From the NCBI GenBank assembly GCA_002413075.1, contig DHWG01000176.1:1-12897 (forward strand): a stretch of 12,897 bases of DNA, in the 5' to 3' direction. The notes under the pieces were generated by a model, which worked only from the letters and a program-made list of their open reading frames with translations, was not told the DNA's origin and did no database searches. This stretch comes from Desulfosporosinus sp. UBA5188 (GTDB lineage: Bacteria; Bacillota; Desulfitobacteriia; Desulfitobacteriales; Desulfitobacteriaceae). Positions 7,331 through 12,897 of this stretch are shown here, piece after piece (positions within the stretch are counted from its first letter, which is position 1; every line of letters begins with the position of its first letter). The position numbers were made by a program, and so were the translations under genes.

Positions 7331-8335
7331 TTAATGATAAGAACCTTCTTTCACGTAATCGGTCATGGCTTTGAGATTGCTGATCGACGTCGCCATGCTG
7401 AGCCCACAAGCAGGCGCCACGATATCGACCTCTGAATGGAGCGCATAACGAGTGATGGACACAATCTTCGAGCTTTCCCCAGTGTGGAGGAGTTGCGTAC
7501 TAACATTACCCATAAGACCCGTCTTGATTCCCTCGCGAGCCATTTTCATGTTGACGATGGAATCAAAGCTCACAGCATTTGCTTTGACCTCATTAAGGGC
7601 GTCGACAATCTTGCTGGCATTACCGCAAATGTGAAGGATGACAGGGATACCTTCTTGATGAAGAGCCGCGATAATTTTCTGATAGTAGGGGACCGCGAAC
7701 TTTTGGAAATTGCGGGGCCCCAGGATGTCTCCCGTAGCAGTAGGATCGGAGATGGAGATCACGTCGGCTCCAGCCCGAACCATTTCTAAAGCGTAGCGGA
7801 TGAGATAGTCACTAATGAAGGTTAAAAAACGAGTGGCCCGTTCAGGATCCCGCCTCAGCATCTTAAACATTTCTAGCGGGTCAACGACTGATGTCGCCGT
7901 ACTGATATGACCGGAAACATTGCCAATCACTGGGACTCGGTTGTTTCTGAGTTCAGCAATCGCGGCTAAAACCACGCCCATTCTACCGGTGGTAACATCA
8001 ACAGGGGCGTAGTTTTCCATGATGGTTTCTAGGGGCAGGTCATTATAGCGAGTGACTCTGGGTTCGATGAGATTGTTCCCAATATTAACACGAGCCCCAA
8101 GAGCTTCAACTTCAGACGTTAGGCAATAAGGCACGCCATAATTTTCAAAGCCAATGCGCTCATTAATGGCTCGAGCAGCACTGACCATCGCTTTAGTCTC
8201 CGAGTGATGGCCGCCTCCCACTTGATCGGAGATCTCCGTTACGCAGGCACTCATCATACCCCCAGGGCAGATAACGGGAGGCCGGTCGACCGGGACTGCC
8301 TTCAAGACGTTTAAGAGGCGTTCTTTTTCATCCAA
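7331..8335 (-). CDS. UroD-superfamily zinc methyltransferase (MtaA/CmuA-like), second of the operon
   Basis: This 334-residue methylcobamide-linked methyltransferase has the UroD fold. Likely zinc ligands are H235 and C237 in VILHICGN and C310 in VAPACGLS. The family N-terminus KERLLNVLKAVPVDRPPV is at residues 4-21, and GVPYCLTSEVEALGA at 67-81 marks the MtaA/CmuA branch. A longer open frame reaches 8521, but those residues run back into the upstream gene on another frame and look like shadow sequence. TTG 8335 has AGGTGG at 8342-8347 with 6-base spacing and gives a normal family length, so I place the start there. It lies 67 bases after the first methyltransferase and 10 bases before the activator. 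In CoM-using methanogens this branch methylates coenzyme M. In a Firmicute the acceptor, or the donor if it works as the first methyltransferase, is unknown. Confidence 0.88.
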   Translation of the reverse strand: MDEKERLLNVLKAVPVDRPPVICPGGMMSACVTEISDQVGGGHHSETKAMVSAARAINERIGFENYGVPYCLTSEVEALGARVNIGNNLIEPRVTRYNDLPLETIMENYAPVDVTTGRMGVVLAAIAELRNNRVPVIGNVSGHISTATSVVDPLEMFKMLRRDPERATRFLTFISDYLIRYALEMVRAGADVISISDPTATGDILGPRNFQKFAVPYYQKIIAALHQEGIPVILHICGNASKIVDALNEVKANAVSFDSIVNMKMAREGIKTGLMGNVSTQLLHTGESSKIVSITRYALHSEVDIVAPACGLSMATSISNLKAMTDYVKEGSYH

Positions 8336-8402
8336 GCATTTCCACCTACTTCTGGCCCATTTAACAAAATAACAAGTCGTAGGCCGCTTTATTGCAATGA
8401 GT

Positions 8403-9464
8403 TCACTTTGTTTCCTCTGCCGTATACTCATAGAGGCCGTGGCTGCGAGCCACATCAAGCATCGCTTGAATATGTTCCATGGGAACTTTATTGGACGTTT
8501 CACAGCCTGTCGCCAGGACAAAGGCTGGGGTATAACCTTTCATCGTGTCAATGGCCTCAATGCAGACTTTATGAATGTCTTCAACCGGTCCAAAGAGTAG
8601 TTCGTTTGCAGGATCAATATTGCCTAAAATGAGGGCTCTGCCAGCAACCTTTTCCCGAGCAATCGCGAGATCACATTGATCAATACTGATCACATCAGCG
8701 CCAGTGTCAGTCATCTTGTCGATAATCTTGTGGGTCTTGCCGCAGATATGCAGAGGAATAAGGGCTTTGAGCTCATGAGCTAAGTCCACAAGTTCTTTAA
8801 TGTAGGGAAAAGCAATCTTGTCAAACATTTTGGGGCTGAAAATACTGCCCGAAGCAATGGGCTCCAGGATAATTGGCATCGCACCATAACTGACGATTTC
8901 CCGAATGAAGTTTTTACAACTGTCGGTCGCCATTCGTAGGAGAGTATGGCAAAGCTCCGGATCCGCGTAGGTATCTTTAGCAAAAGCTTCGACCCCTCGC
9001 AAGGTGGCAGCCGTGGAAACCGGTCCAGAAAAGCAAACCGCGATAAAAACCTGGTCCCCCACTTCTTTATTAAGGATCTCCAGGGCATCGTAGTAAACGG
9101 GGAGCTGACCATCGTTCTTTTCAGCGACTTTGATTTTGCTTAAGTCTTCTCTGGAGTTTATCACGGGAACATCACAACCCGCAGGTTCATTCTCAGAATA
9201 TACTAGTTCGGCCCCCATAGCCTCTGCGATGCAGGAACAGTTCGTGAAGAGATAAATCAAATCATAGCCAAATTTCTTAAAGCCAGCAATATGCGCATCG
9301 GCCATGACCTTGCCGTCAAGTTGAAATTCTTTCACGGTTTTGCCAATAAGCTGAGCGGTATTGGTGGTGACAATCGGCATGCAGATAATTCTGTCGAGGG
9401 GTTTTCCGGTGAGAAGGGCCATCATTCTTTCTTTGGGGGTTAATATATCTTCCCTAATTAGCAT
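8403..9464 (-). CDS. UroD-superfamily zinc methyltransferase, first of the operon
   Basis: This 353-residue protein has the UroD-like N-terminus LTPKERMMALLTGKPLDR at residues 8-25. It has a complete zinc triad pattern: H239-x-C241 in IPLHICGKTH and C321 in LATGCETS, nearly the same spacing as in methylamine-pathway MtbA. The heme-pathway RQAGR motif is missing. It diverges clearly from the two other copies in this window, for example with AEAMGAELVYSEN in place of VEALGARVNIG, so it probably has a different substrate or partner. The ATG at 9464 is 1 base after the corrinoid-protein stop, with GGGGAGGG upstream, which indicates tight translational coupling. The likely role is transfer of a methyl group to or from the corrinoid protein encoded just before it. 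Which half reaction it performs cannot be read from sequence. Confidence 0.88.
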   Translation of the reverse strand: MLIREDILTPKERMMALLTGKPLDRIICMPIVTTNTAQLIGKTVKEFQLDGKVMADAHIAGFKKFGYDLIYLFTNCSCIAEAMGAELVYSENEPAGCDVPVINSREDLSKIKVAEKNDGQLPVYYDALEILNKEVGDQVFIAVCFSGPVSTAATLRGVEAFAKDTYADPELCHTLLRMATDSCKNFIREIVSYGAMPIILEPIASGSIFSPKMFDKIAFPYIKELVDLAHELKALIPLHICGKTHKIIDKMTDTGADVISIDQCDLAIAREKVAGRALILGNIDPANELLFGPVEDIHKVCIEAIDTMKGYTPAFVLATGCETSNKVPMEHIQAMLDVARSHGLYEYTAEETK

Positions 9465-9465
9465 A

Positions 9466-10113
9466 CTAGGCCCTCCCCATCAGTTCTTTGGCTTTTCTCA
9501 CCGCTGAACTGGCGTCATTCGCATAAAGATCGGCGCCTATTTTGTCACAGAAGGTTTGGGAAATGGGACCGCCCCCAATGAGTACCTTATATTTATCCCG
9601 GAGATTTCGCTCTTTTAAGCGATTAATCACGATTTTCATCCCATCCATTGTCGTGGTCATCAAAGTCGACATGCAGATCATATCACTGCCCACTTCTTCC
9701 GCCTTTTCAATAAACCGGTCGAGGGGAACATCTCTGCCAAGATCGTAGACTTCGAAGCCGGAGGCACCTGACAATATTCGAACCAGGTTTTTACCGATAT
9801 CATGGGTATCACCTTCGACGACCCCAATGACCATTTTGATAGGTTTTTCTAGGGAGTCTTTATCTAAATGAGGATTCACGACATCCAGACCCGCATTGAA
9901 AGCATCAGAACACATCAGGACTTCAGGAAGGAAATATTCCTCTTCCTCATAGAGTCTACCGACCTCTTTCATGCCAGTGACGAGACCCTCGGTAATGGTT
10001 TCATAAGCGGAGATATTTTGGCGCAGAGTTTCCTGGGCAAGTTCTGCGACTTTTTCGACTTCAAACTCGACCAAGGCGTGTGAGATTTCCCGAAATAAGG
10101 TTTCTTTATCCAC
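9466..10113 (-). CDS. Methyltransferase corrinoid protein (B12-binding, MtaC/MtbC/MtmC type)
   Basis: This 215-residue cytoplasmic carrier shuttles the methyl group on a bound corrinoid between two methyltransferases. The N-terminal helical cap spans about residues 1-85. The Rossmann-like B12 domain follows with GDTHDIGKNL at 101-110 (D-x-H-x-x-G, with H104 as the lower axial cobalt ligand), the MSTLMTTT stretch near 148-155, and the GGGP loop near 178. The GTG start at 10113 has GGAGG at 10121-10125 with 7-base spacing. It is the first gene of the four-gene methyl-transfer operon and overlaps nothing upstream. The promoter region is shared with the divergent two-component system. Confidence 0.93.
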   Translation of the reverse strand: MDKETLFREISHALVEFEVEKVAELAQETLRQNISAYETITEGLVTGMKEVGRLYEEEEYFLPEVLMCSDAFNAGLDVVNPHLDKDSLEKPIKMVIGVVEGDTHDIGKNLVRILSGASGFEVYDLGRDVPLDRFIEKAEEVGSDMICMSTLMTTTMDGMKIVINRLKERNLRDKYKVLIGGGPISQTFCDKIGADLYANDASSAVRKAKELMGRA

Positions 10114-10144
10114 GATGTTCCCTCCAATAATATATTATCATTTG

Positions 10145-10150
10145 ATTATA
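10145..10150 (-). promoter_or_regulatory. Possible -10 element of the corrinoid operon promoter
   Basis: A perfect TATAAT lies on the minus strand 31 bases before the GTG start of the corrinoid protein. No good -35 sequence is found 16-18 bases upstream, only TTCTAC or GTTCTA. This would suit a promoter that needs an activator. The region is very AT-rich (it includes a 12-base palindrome ATAATATATTAT at 10127-10138), so chance is a real alternative. Confidence 0.35.
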
Positions 10151-10191
10151 TATTAACATAAGCAAAGTAGAACAGTAAACTGCATATTTCT

Positions 10192-10206
10192 GGATTAACT
10201 TGATCC
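10192..10206. promoter_or_regulatory. Near-palindrome GGATTAA-C-TTGATCC between divergent genes
   Basis: Seven-base arms (10192-10198 and 10200-10206) match at six of seven positions around one central base. The element sits in the 220-base divergent intergenic region, upstream of the plausible promoters of both units, where an operator would be expected. No regulator family is assigned. Confidence 0.3.
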
Positions 10207-10208
10207 GG

Positions 10209-10244
10209 TTCACTTTCAGTTCATAAAGACATGGTAATATTCAC
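10209..10244 (+). promoter_or_regulatory. Phased TTCAC/TTCAT repeats with a -10-like site: candidate response-regulator operator
   Basis: TTCAC at 10209-10213 and TTCAT at 10220-10224 are exactly 11 bases apart, one helical turn. TTCACTT recurs at 10240. A TAATAT at 10235-10240 could be a -10 element, and there is no proper -35 in front of it. OmpR/PhoB-family regulators bind such 11-base direct repeats and often replace the -35, so autoregulation of the adjacent two-component system is plausible. An alternative TATAAT stands closer to the gene at 10295-10300. Confidence 0.4.
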
Positions 10245-10333
10245 TTATCAGGAGGCTCGTACGACATAAAGTGAGTGTCAGCCTTGAAATCGGCTATAAT
10301 AAAGAAACTAGATCAGTCAAGGGAGGGTGCTTA

Positions 10334-11002
10334 ATGAATAAGATCCTAGTCGTCGATGATGATCCTCACATCCGAAAATTAATGAAGCTATATCTAGAAA
10401 ATAGTCAATTTTCAGTTGTGGAAGCCAACGATGGACAAGAAGCACTGGATTATATTGCCCACACGAAAGTGGACTTAATGATTGTCGATGTGATGATGCC
10501 GCGAATTAACGGGATTGAATTAACCGAAGATGTTCGCGCATACTTAGATATTCCCATTTTAATGGTGACAGCAAAAGGCGAGTCTAGGGATAAAGTAAAA
10601 GGGTTTCAGGCGGGAACAGATGATTATTTGGTCAAGCCCTTTGATCCTGTGGAGCTTGTGCTGCGCGTAAAAGCTCTTTTGAAGCGCTACAACGTTTCTT
10701 TAACAAAAGTGGTTCAATTGGGTGAGGTCAAGATTGACCTTTCAACGTTAACCGTTTCTTCTGAGAACGCAACCGTACGGTTGAAGAAGAAAGAATGTGA
10801 ACTCCTGTTTAAGCTGGCAAGTTTACCAGGGCGTATTTTCACCAGAACACAATTGATTGAAAGTCTATGGGGAATCGACTATGAAGGAGATGACCGGACC
10901 GTGGATGTTCATATTAAACGTCTGCGTCAGAGAATTGAGCCGTTCTCTTCATTAACCATTACCGCCATCCGTGGTCTTGGATACCGGTTGGAGGAACAAT
11001 AA
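10334..11002 (+). CDS. OmpR/PhoB-family response regulator
   Basis: This cytoplasmic transcription factor is 222 residues long. The receiver domain (about 1-115) has the acidic pocket D8, D9 and D10, the phospho-acceptor D52 in LMIVDVMMP, T79 and the conserved K101 in VKPFDP. The winged-helix effector domain (about 128-220) ends in the typical DVHIKRLRQRIEP and IRGLGYRLE elements. A longer frame begins at GTG 10271, but ATG 10334 has GGGAGGG at 10321-10327 and gives the standard MNKILVVDDD start. The kinase gene follows directly, one base after the stop, so the two form an operon. It is transcribed away from the corrinoid operon and may control it. That link is inferred from position only. 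Confidence 0.93.
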   Translation: MNKILVVDDDPHIRKLMKLYLENSQFSVVEANDGQEALDYIAHTKVDLMIVDVMMPRINGIELTEDVRAYLDIPILMVTAKGESRDKVKGFQAGTDDYLVKPFDPVELVLRVKALLKRYNVSLTKVVQLGEVKIDLSTLTVSSENATVRLKKKECELLFKLASLPGRIFTRTQLIESLWGIDYEGDDRTVDVHIKRLRQRIEPFSSLTITAIRGLGYRLEEQ

Positions 11003-11003
11003 C

Positions 11004-12326
11004 ATGGTTAGAAATAGTATGCGTTTTCAAATTGGCGCTGTTTTCACCATTATTGTACTGATCAGTCTCTTCGTCTCCTTTGGAATGACCAAGTTGCTTT
11101 CGGAGAGAGAAGTGAGTATAGAACAGCGTTACTTAACCATCGCCCAGGATACGGTTTCTCTGCTAGCGCTGACTGAACCAGATCGGCAGCAGCAGGTTCT
11201 GGACCTTCTATCAGGCTATAACGTCACCGGCAAAATTATAAAACAAGGAAGTCAGCTGCCCTTTTCCTTAACAGAAGAAAAGGTGGCGCCGCTTTTTATA
11301 GCTGGAGCCTCTGAACCTTTGTTTTTAAATACAGAGCACGGTCCAATACGTTTCATCGGAGTGCCAAACATCGATAACCGTGGAAGCACCTTGATCCTGA
11401 AGGTAGATTTTATTGTCTTTGTGGAAGCCTTGCAGCGCATATTGCTCATTAGTCTCGTGACCGTCTTGATTATTGGAGGTTTGCTTATTTTGCTGGCCTC
11501 ACATTACATTGTTAAACCCGTGAAAAGACTGACAGGTGCAGCGAAAGAAATGGCGAAAGGGAACTTAGACTTTCGCATTAAACATAGCAAGAAAGATGAA
11601 ATCGGGGAATTAATGGACAGTTTCAATCATATGGCCTGTGAACTTCAGAAGATTGATAAAATACGAGAAAACTTTGTCAGTAATGTCTCTCATGAAATTC
11701 AGAGTCCCATTACAGCAATTCGTGGTTTTACTAGGGCCATCAGCGATGGAATTATCCCTGCTGAAAATCAAAAAGAGTATCTCGAAATTATTTATCAGGA
11801 AACGTTAAGACTTTCCAAGCTCAGTGATCATCTGCTTCGACTTGCTTCGCTTGATTCAGACAATCATCCCTTTTACCCGGCAAGGTACCGTTTAGATGAA
11901 CAATTACGCAGAATGATCCTGGTAACGGAACCTTTATGGACGGAGAAACATCTTCATATTGAACTTGATCTGCAAGACTGCCAAGTGTATGTCGACCAAG
12001 ATTTATTTGAGCAGGTATGGCAAAATTTAATTAACAATGCCATTAAATATTCCGATGAAAATGGTTGGATCGAAGTGTTGTTGGAAGACAATACCGAGGC
12101 GGTTCGGGTTCACATCAATAATACTGGTCAAGCAATTCCAGAAACAGACCTTCCTCATATATTTGAACGATTTTACATGGTAGACAAAGCCAGAAGCCAA
12201 TCTGGTGGAGGCAATGGCCTAGGGTTGTCCATCGCGAAAAAAATCATTGAGCTTCATAAGTGCAAAATAGACGTAACAAGCAACGAAGAGGAAGGGACCT
12301 GTTTTACAGTGACGATCCCTGGCTAG
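11004..12326 (+). CDS. Membrane sensor histidine kinase (HAMP, HisKA, HATPase)
   Basis: The protein has 440 residues. TM1 is at about 8-28, an extracytoplasmic sensor region of about 118 residues follows, and TM2 is at about 147-167. A HAMP linker spans about 168-220. The H-box SNVSHEIQSPITAIRGF has the phospho-histidine H230, the N-box is NLINNAIKYS (341-350), the F-box is IFERFYMVD, and the G2 box is GGGNGLGLSI (401-410). The G1 box reads NNTGQAIP (372-379), with Asn where most kinases have the Asp of DxGxG. There is no PAS domain. ATG 11004 has GGAGG at 10990-10994 inside the end of the regulator gene, so the pair is translationally coupled. An upstream GTG at 10971 is rejected because it lies within the regulator. 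The signal sensed is unknown. Confidence 0.93.
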   Translation: MVRNSMRFQIGAVFTIIVLISLFVSFGMTKLLSEREVSIEQRYLTIAQDTVSLLALTEPDRQQQVLDLLSGYNVTGKIIKQGSQLPFSLTEEKVAPLFIAGASEPLFLNTEHGPIRFIGVPNIDNRGSTLILKVDFIVFVEALQRILLISLVTVLIIGGLLILLASHYIVKPVKRLTGAAKEMAKGNLDFRIKHSKKDEIGELMDSFNHMACELQKIDKIRENFVSNVSHEIQSPITAIRGFTRAISDGIIPAENQKEYLEIIYQETLRLSKLSDHLLRLASLDSDNHPFYPARYRLDEQLRRMILVTEPLWTEKHLHIELDLQDCQVYVDQDLFEQVWQNLINNAIKYSDENGWIEVLLEDNTEAVRVHINNTGQAIPETDLPHIFERFYMVDKARSQSGGGNGLGLSIAKKIIELHKCKIDVTSNEEEGTCFTVTIPG

Positions 12327-12357
12327 TTTAATCAGTGGCCCAACACACTAGAATCAG

Positions 12358-12396
12358 AAGCCCCTGCACAGTTCAAGACTGACGTTGCAGGGGCTT
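12358..12396. terminator. GC-rich hairpin after the two-component operon
   Basis: AAGCCCCTGCA (12358-12368) pairs perfectly with TGCAGGGGCTT (12386-12396). An inner CAGT (12369-12372) pairs with ACTG (12378-12381) around a 5-base loop, leaving a 4-base bulge on one side. It lies 32 bases after the kinase stop. On the plus strand the stem is followed by AAAAA rather than a U-run, so it is not a textbook intrinsic terminator. A transcript-stabilising or weak terminator role is most likely. Confidence 0.55.
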
Positions 12397-12469
12397 AAAA
12401 ATGGTCGATCGAGATTATTTAACCTAAAGGCAGGAATTTCACCAATTTCAAAGAATATTAGATAAACAA

Positions 12470-12485
12470 TGTGATTTATATCACT
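12470..12485. promoter_or_regulatory. CRP/FNR-type palindrome GTGAT-N4-ATCAC
   Basis: A perfect 5-base inverted repeat, GTGAT (12471-12475) and ATCAC (12480-12484), is separated by TTAT. With flanks it reads TGTGA-N6-TCACT, close to the consensus sites of the Crp/Fnr regulator family. It lies 52 bases upstream of the ATG of the solute-binding gene, where a transcription factor could act on that promoter. The actual regulator is not visible here. Confidence 0.5.
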
Positions 12486-12536
12486 TCTAAAAAAATTCTA
12501 AAAGTCCTTCTCCTGGTTTTAGGAAGGTCGTGCTTT

Positions 12537-12897
12537 ATGAAACATAAAAGACGAAGTTATCATATGTTTTGGATCATAAGTTTCGCATTTCTGTTGCTGC
12601 TCACGTCCCATGTCTTTGCAGCCACTTCTGAGATGAAGACGATTAGCGTGGTGATGGATGACAACTACCCGCCCTACTCGTTTCGAGATAGTCAGGGCGA
12701 TTTGCAAGGAATTACGCTTGACCAGTGGAAGCTATTCGAGCGCAAGACGGGGATAAAAGTGGTGATCACTGGGATGACTTGGAATATAGCCTATGAGAGT
12801 ATGTTACAAGGTAAGTTTGATGTCATCGATACGATCTCCCATAATGAAGACAGAGCCAAGATCTTCGATTATTCCAAGCCCTATGCGACGATTGAGG
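12537..12897 (+). CDS. Exported solute-binding (SBP_bac_3) domain protein, probably a sensor N-terminus (partial, 3' end outside window)
   Basis: The first 120 residues are present. Residues 1-29 form a signal peptide or membrane anchor: a basic KHKRR start, a hydrophobic core and a VFA-A cleavage-like site. A periplasmic-binding-protein family 3 domain begins after about residue 36, with MDDNYPPYSF at 40-49, GITLDQWKLFERKTG at 58-72, FDVIDTI at 94-100 and the FDYSKPY motif at 110-116. This style (DDNYPPYSF with LDQW and FDVIDT) is common in sensors where the binding domain precedes a membrane helix and a kinase or GGDEF output, but free amino-acid-type ABC binding proteins also fit. ATG 12537 is preceded by AGGAAGG at 12521-12527 (9-base spacing). 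Upstream lie the Crp/Fnr-like palindrome and the preceding hairpin, so it appears to be its own unit. Confidence 0.85.
   Translation, partial: MKHKRRSYHMFWIISFAFLLLLTSHVFAATSEMKTISVVMDDNYPPYSFRDSQGDLQGITLDQWKLFERKTGIKVVITGMTWNIAYESMLQGKFDVIDTISHNEDRAKIFDYSKPYATIE

Noticed and set aside
7436..7789. 117-codon plus-strand open frame
   Set aside because: It is antisense to the second methyltransferase. It has no ribosome binding site or recognisable domain, and its length is explained by the codon bias of the real gene.
8336..8521. Upstream 62-codon extension of the second methyltransferase
   Set aside because: It reads through the end of the first methyltransferase in another frame, with Trp/Arg/Lys-rich composition and no family match. 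The TTG at 8335 has a proper ribosome binding site and restores normal length.
2764..9464. Annotation of the three methyltransferases as uroporphyrinogen decarboxylase (hemE)
   Set aside because: The fold family is the same, but all three have the His-x-Cys...Cys zinc pattern and lack the RQAGR substrate motif of heme-pathway enzymes. Three copies beside a corrinoid protein also argue for methyl transfer.
10114..10333. Cobalamin riboswitch in front of the corrinoid operon
   Set aside because: I see no B12-box or multi-stem leader, and the likely transcript leader before the corrinoid gene is only about 25-60 bases.
1..12897. CRISPR arrays, tRNA or rRNA genes, transposases
   Set aside because: No spaced direct repeats, cloverleaf-like segments, rRNA-like sequence or transposase motifs were noticed on either strand by eye.

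Overview
The window suggests a low-to-mid GC, anaerobic, spore-former-like Firmicute of the Desulfitobacterium/Desulfosporosinus (Peptococcaceae) type. This is inferred from strong AGGAGG-type ribosome binding sites, frequent GTG/TTG starts, a corrinoid methyltransferase operon with a RACo-type activator, and protein style. No species call can be proven from the sequence alone.

Layout from left to right. Positions 2-184 (+) hold the C-terminal end of a small membrane protein cut by the window edge. Positions 295-2616 (+) encode an AMP-forming acetyl-CoA synthetase with an unusual C-terminal extension of about 118 residues. It ends at a perfect 18-bp-arm hairpin shared with the convergent minus-strand genes. 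Positions 2764-5539 (-) hold, in transcription order, a CobW-family metal GTPase, an overlapping ArsP_2-type ten-TM exporter with a Cys-rich loop, a 40-residue remnant of a GGDEF diguanylate cyclase, and a short UroD-superfamily (MtaA/CmuA-like) methyltransferase. Positions 5608-10113 (-) are a compact corrinoid methyl-transfer operon: corrinoid protein, two different UroD-superfamily methyltransferases, and the ATP-dependent reductive activator of the corrinoid protein. A 220-bp divergent promoter region follows. Then come an OmpR/PhoB-type response regulator (10334-11002, +) and its HAMP-containing sensor kinase (11004-12326, +). After a hairpin and a clean GTGAT-N4-ATCAC palindrome, a secreted or membrane-anchored solute-binding (SBP_bac_3) sensor-like gene starts at 12537 and runs off the window.

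Working model (inference). The four-gene corrinoid operon takes a methyl group from an unidentified methylated substrate onto Co(I) of the corrinoid protein. It then passes the methyl group to an unidentified acceptor, and the RACo protein rescues the Co(II) form. No MtaB, MttB or MtrH/AcsE-type methyltransferase is present, so the two UroD-type zinc enzymes would have to supply both half reactions, or the acceptor enzyme lies elsewhere. The neighbouring CobW/exporter/third-methyltransferase block suggests metal supply or metal(loid) handling tied to the same chemistry. The block also carries a recombination scar, the GGDEF remnant. The divergently transcribed two-component system is a plausible regulator of the operon.

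Start codons were re-assigned from ribosome binding sites. The second methyltransferase starts at TTG 8335, not 8521; CobW at ATG 5539; the response regulator at ATG 10334; and the kinase at ATG 11004.
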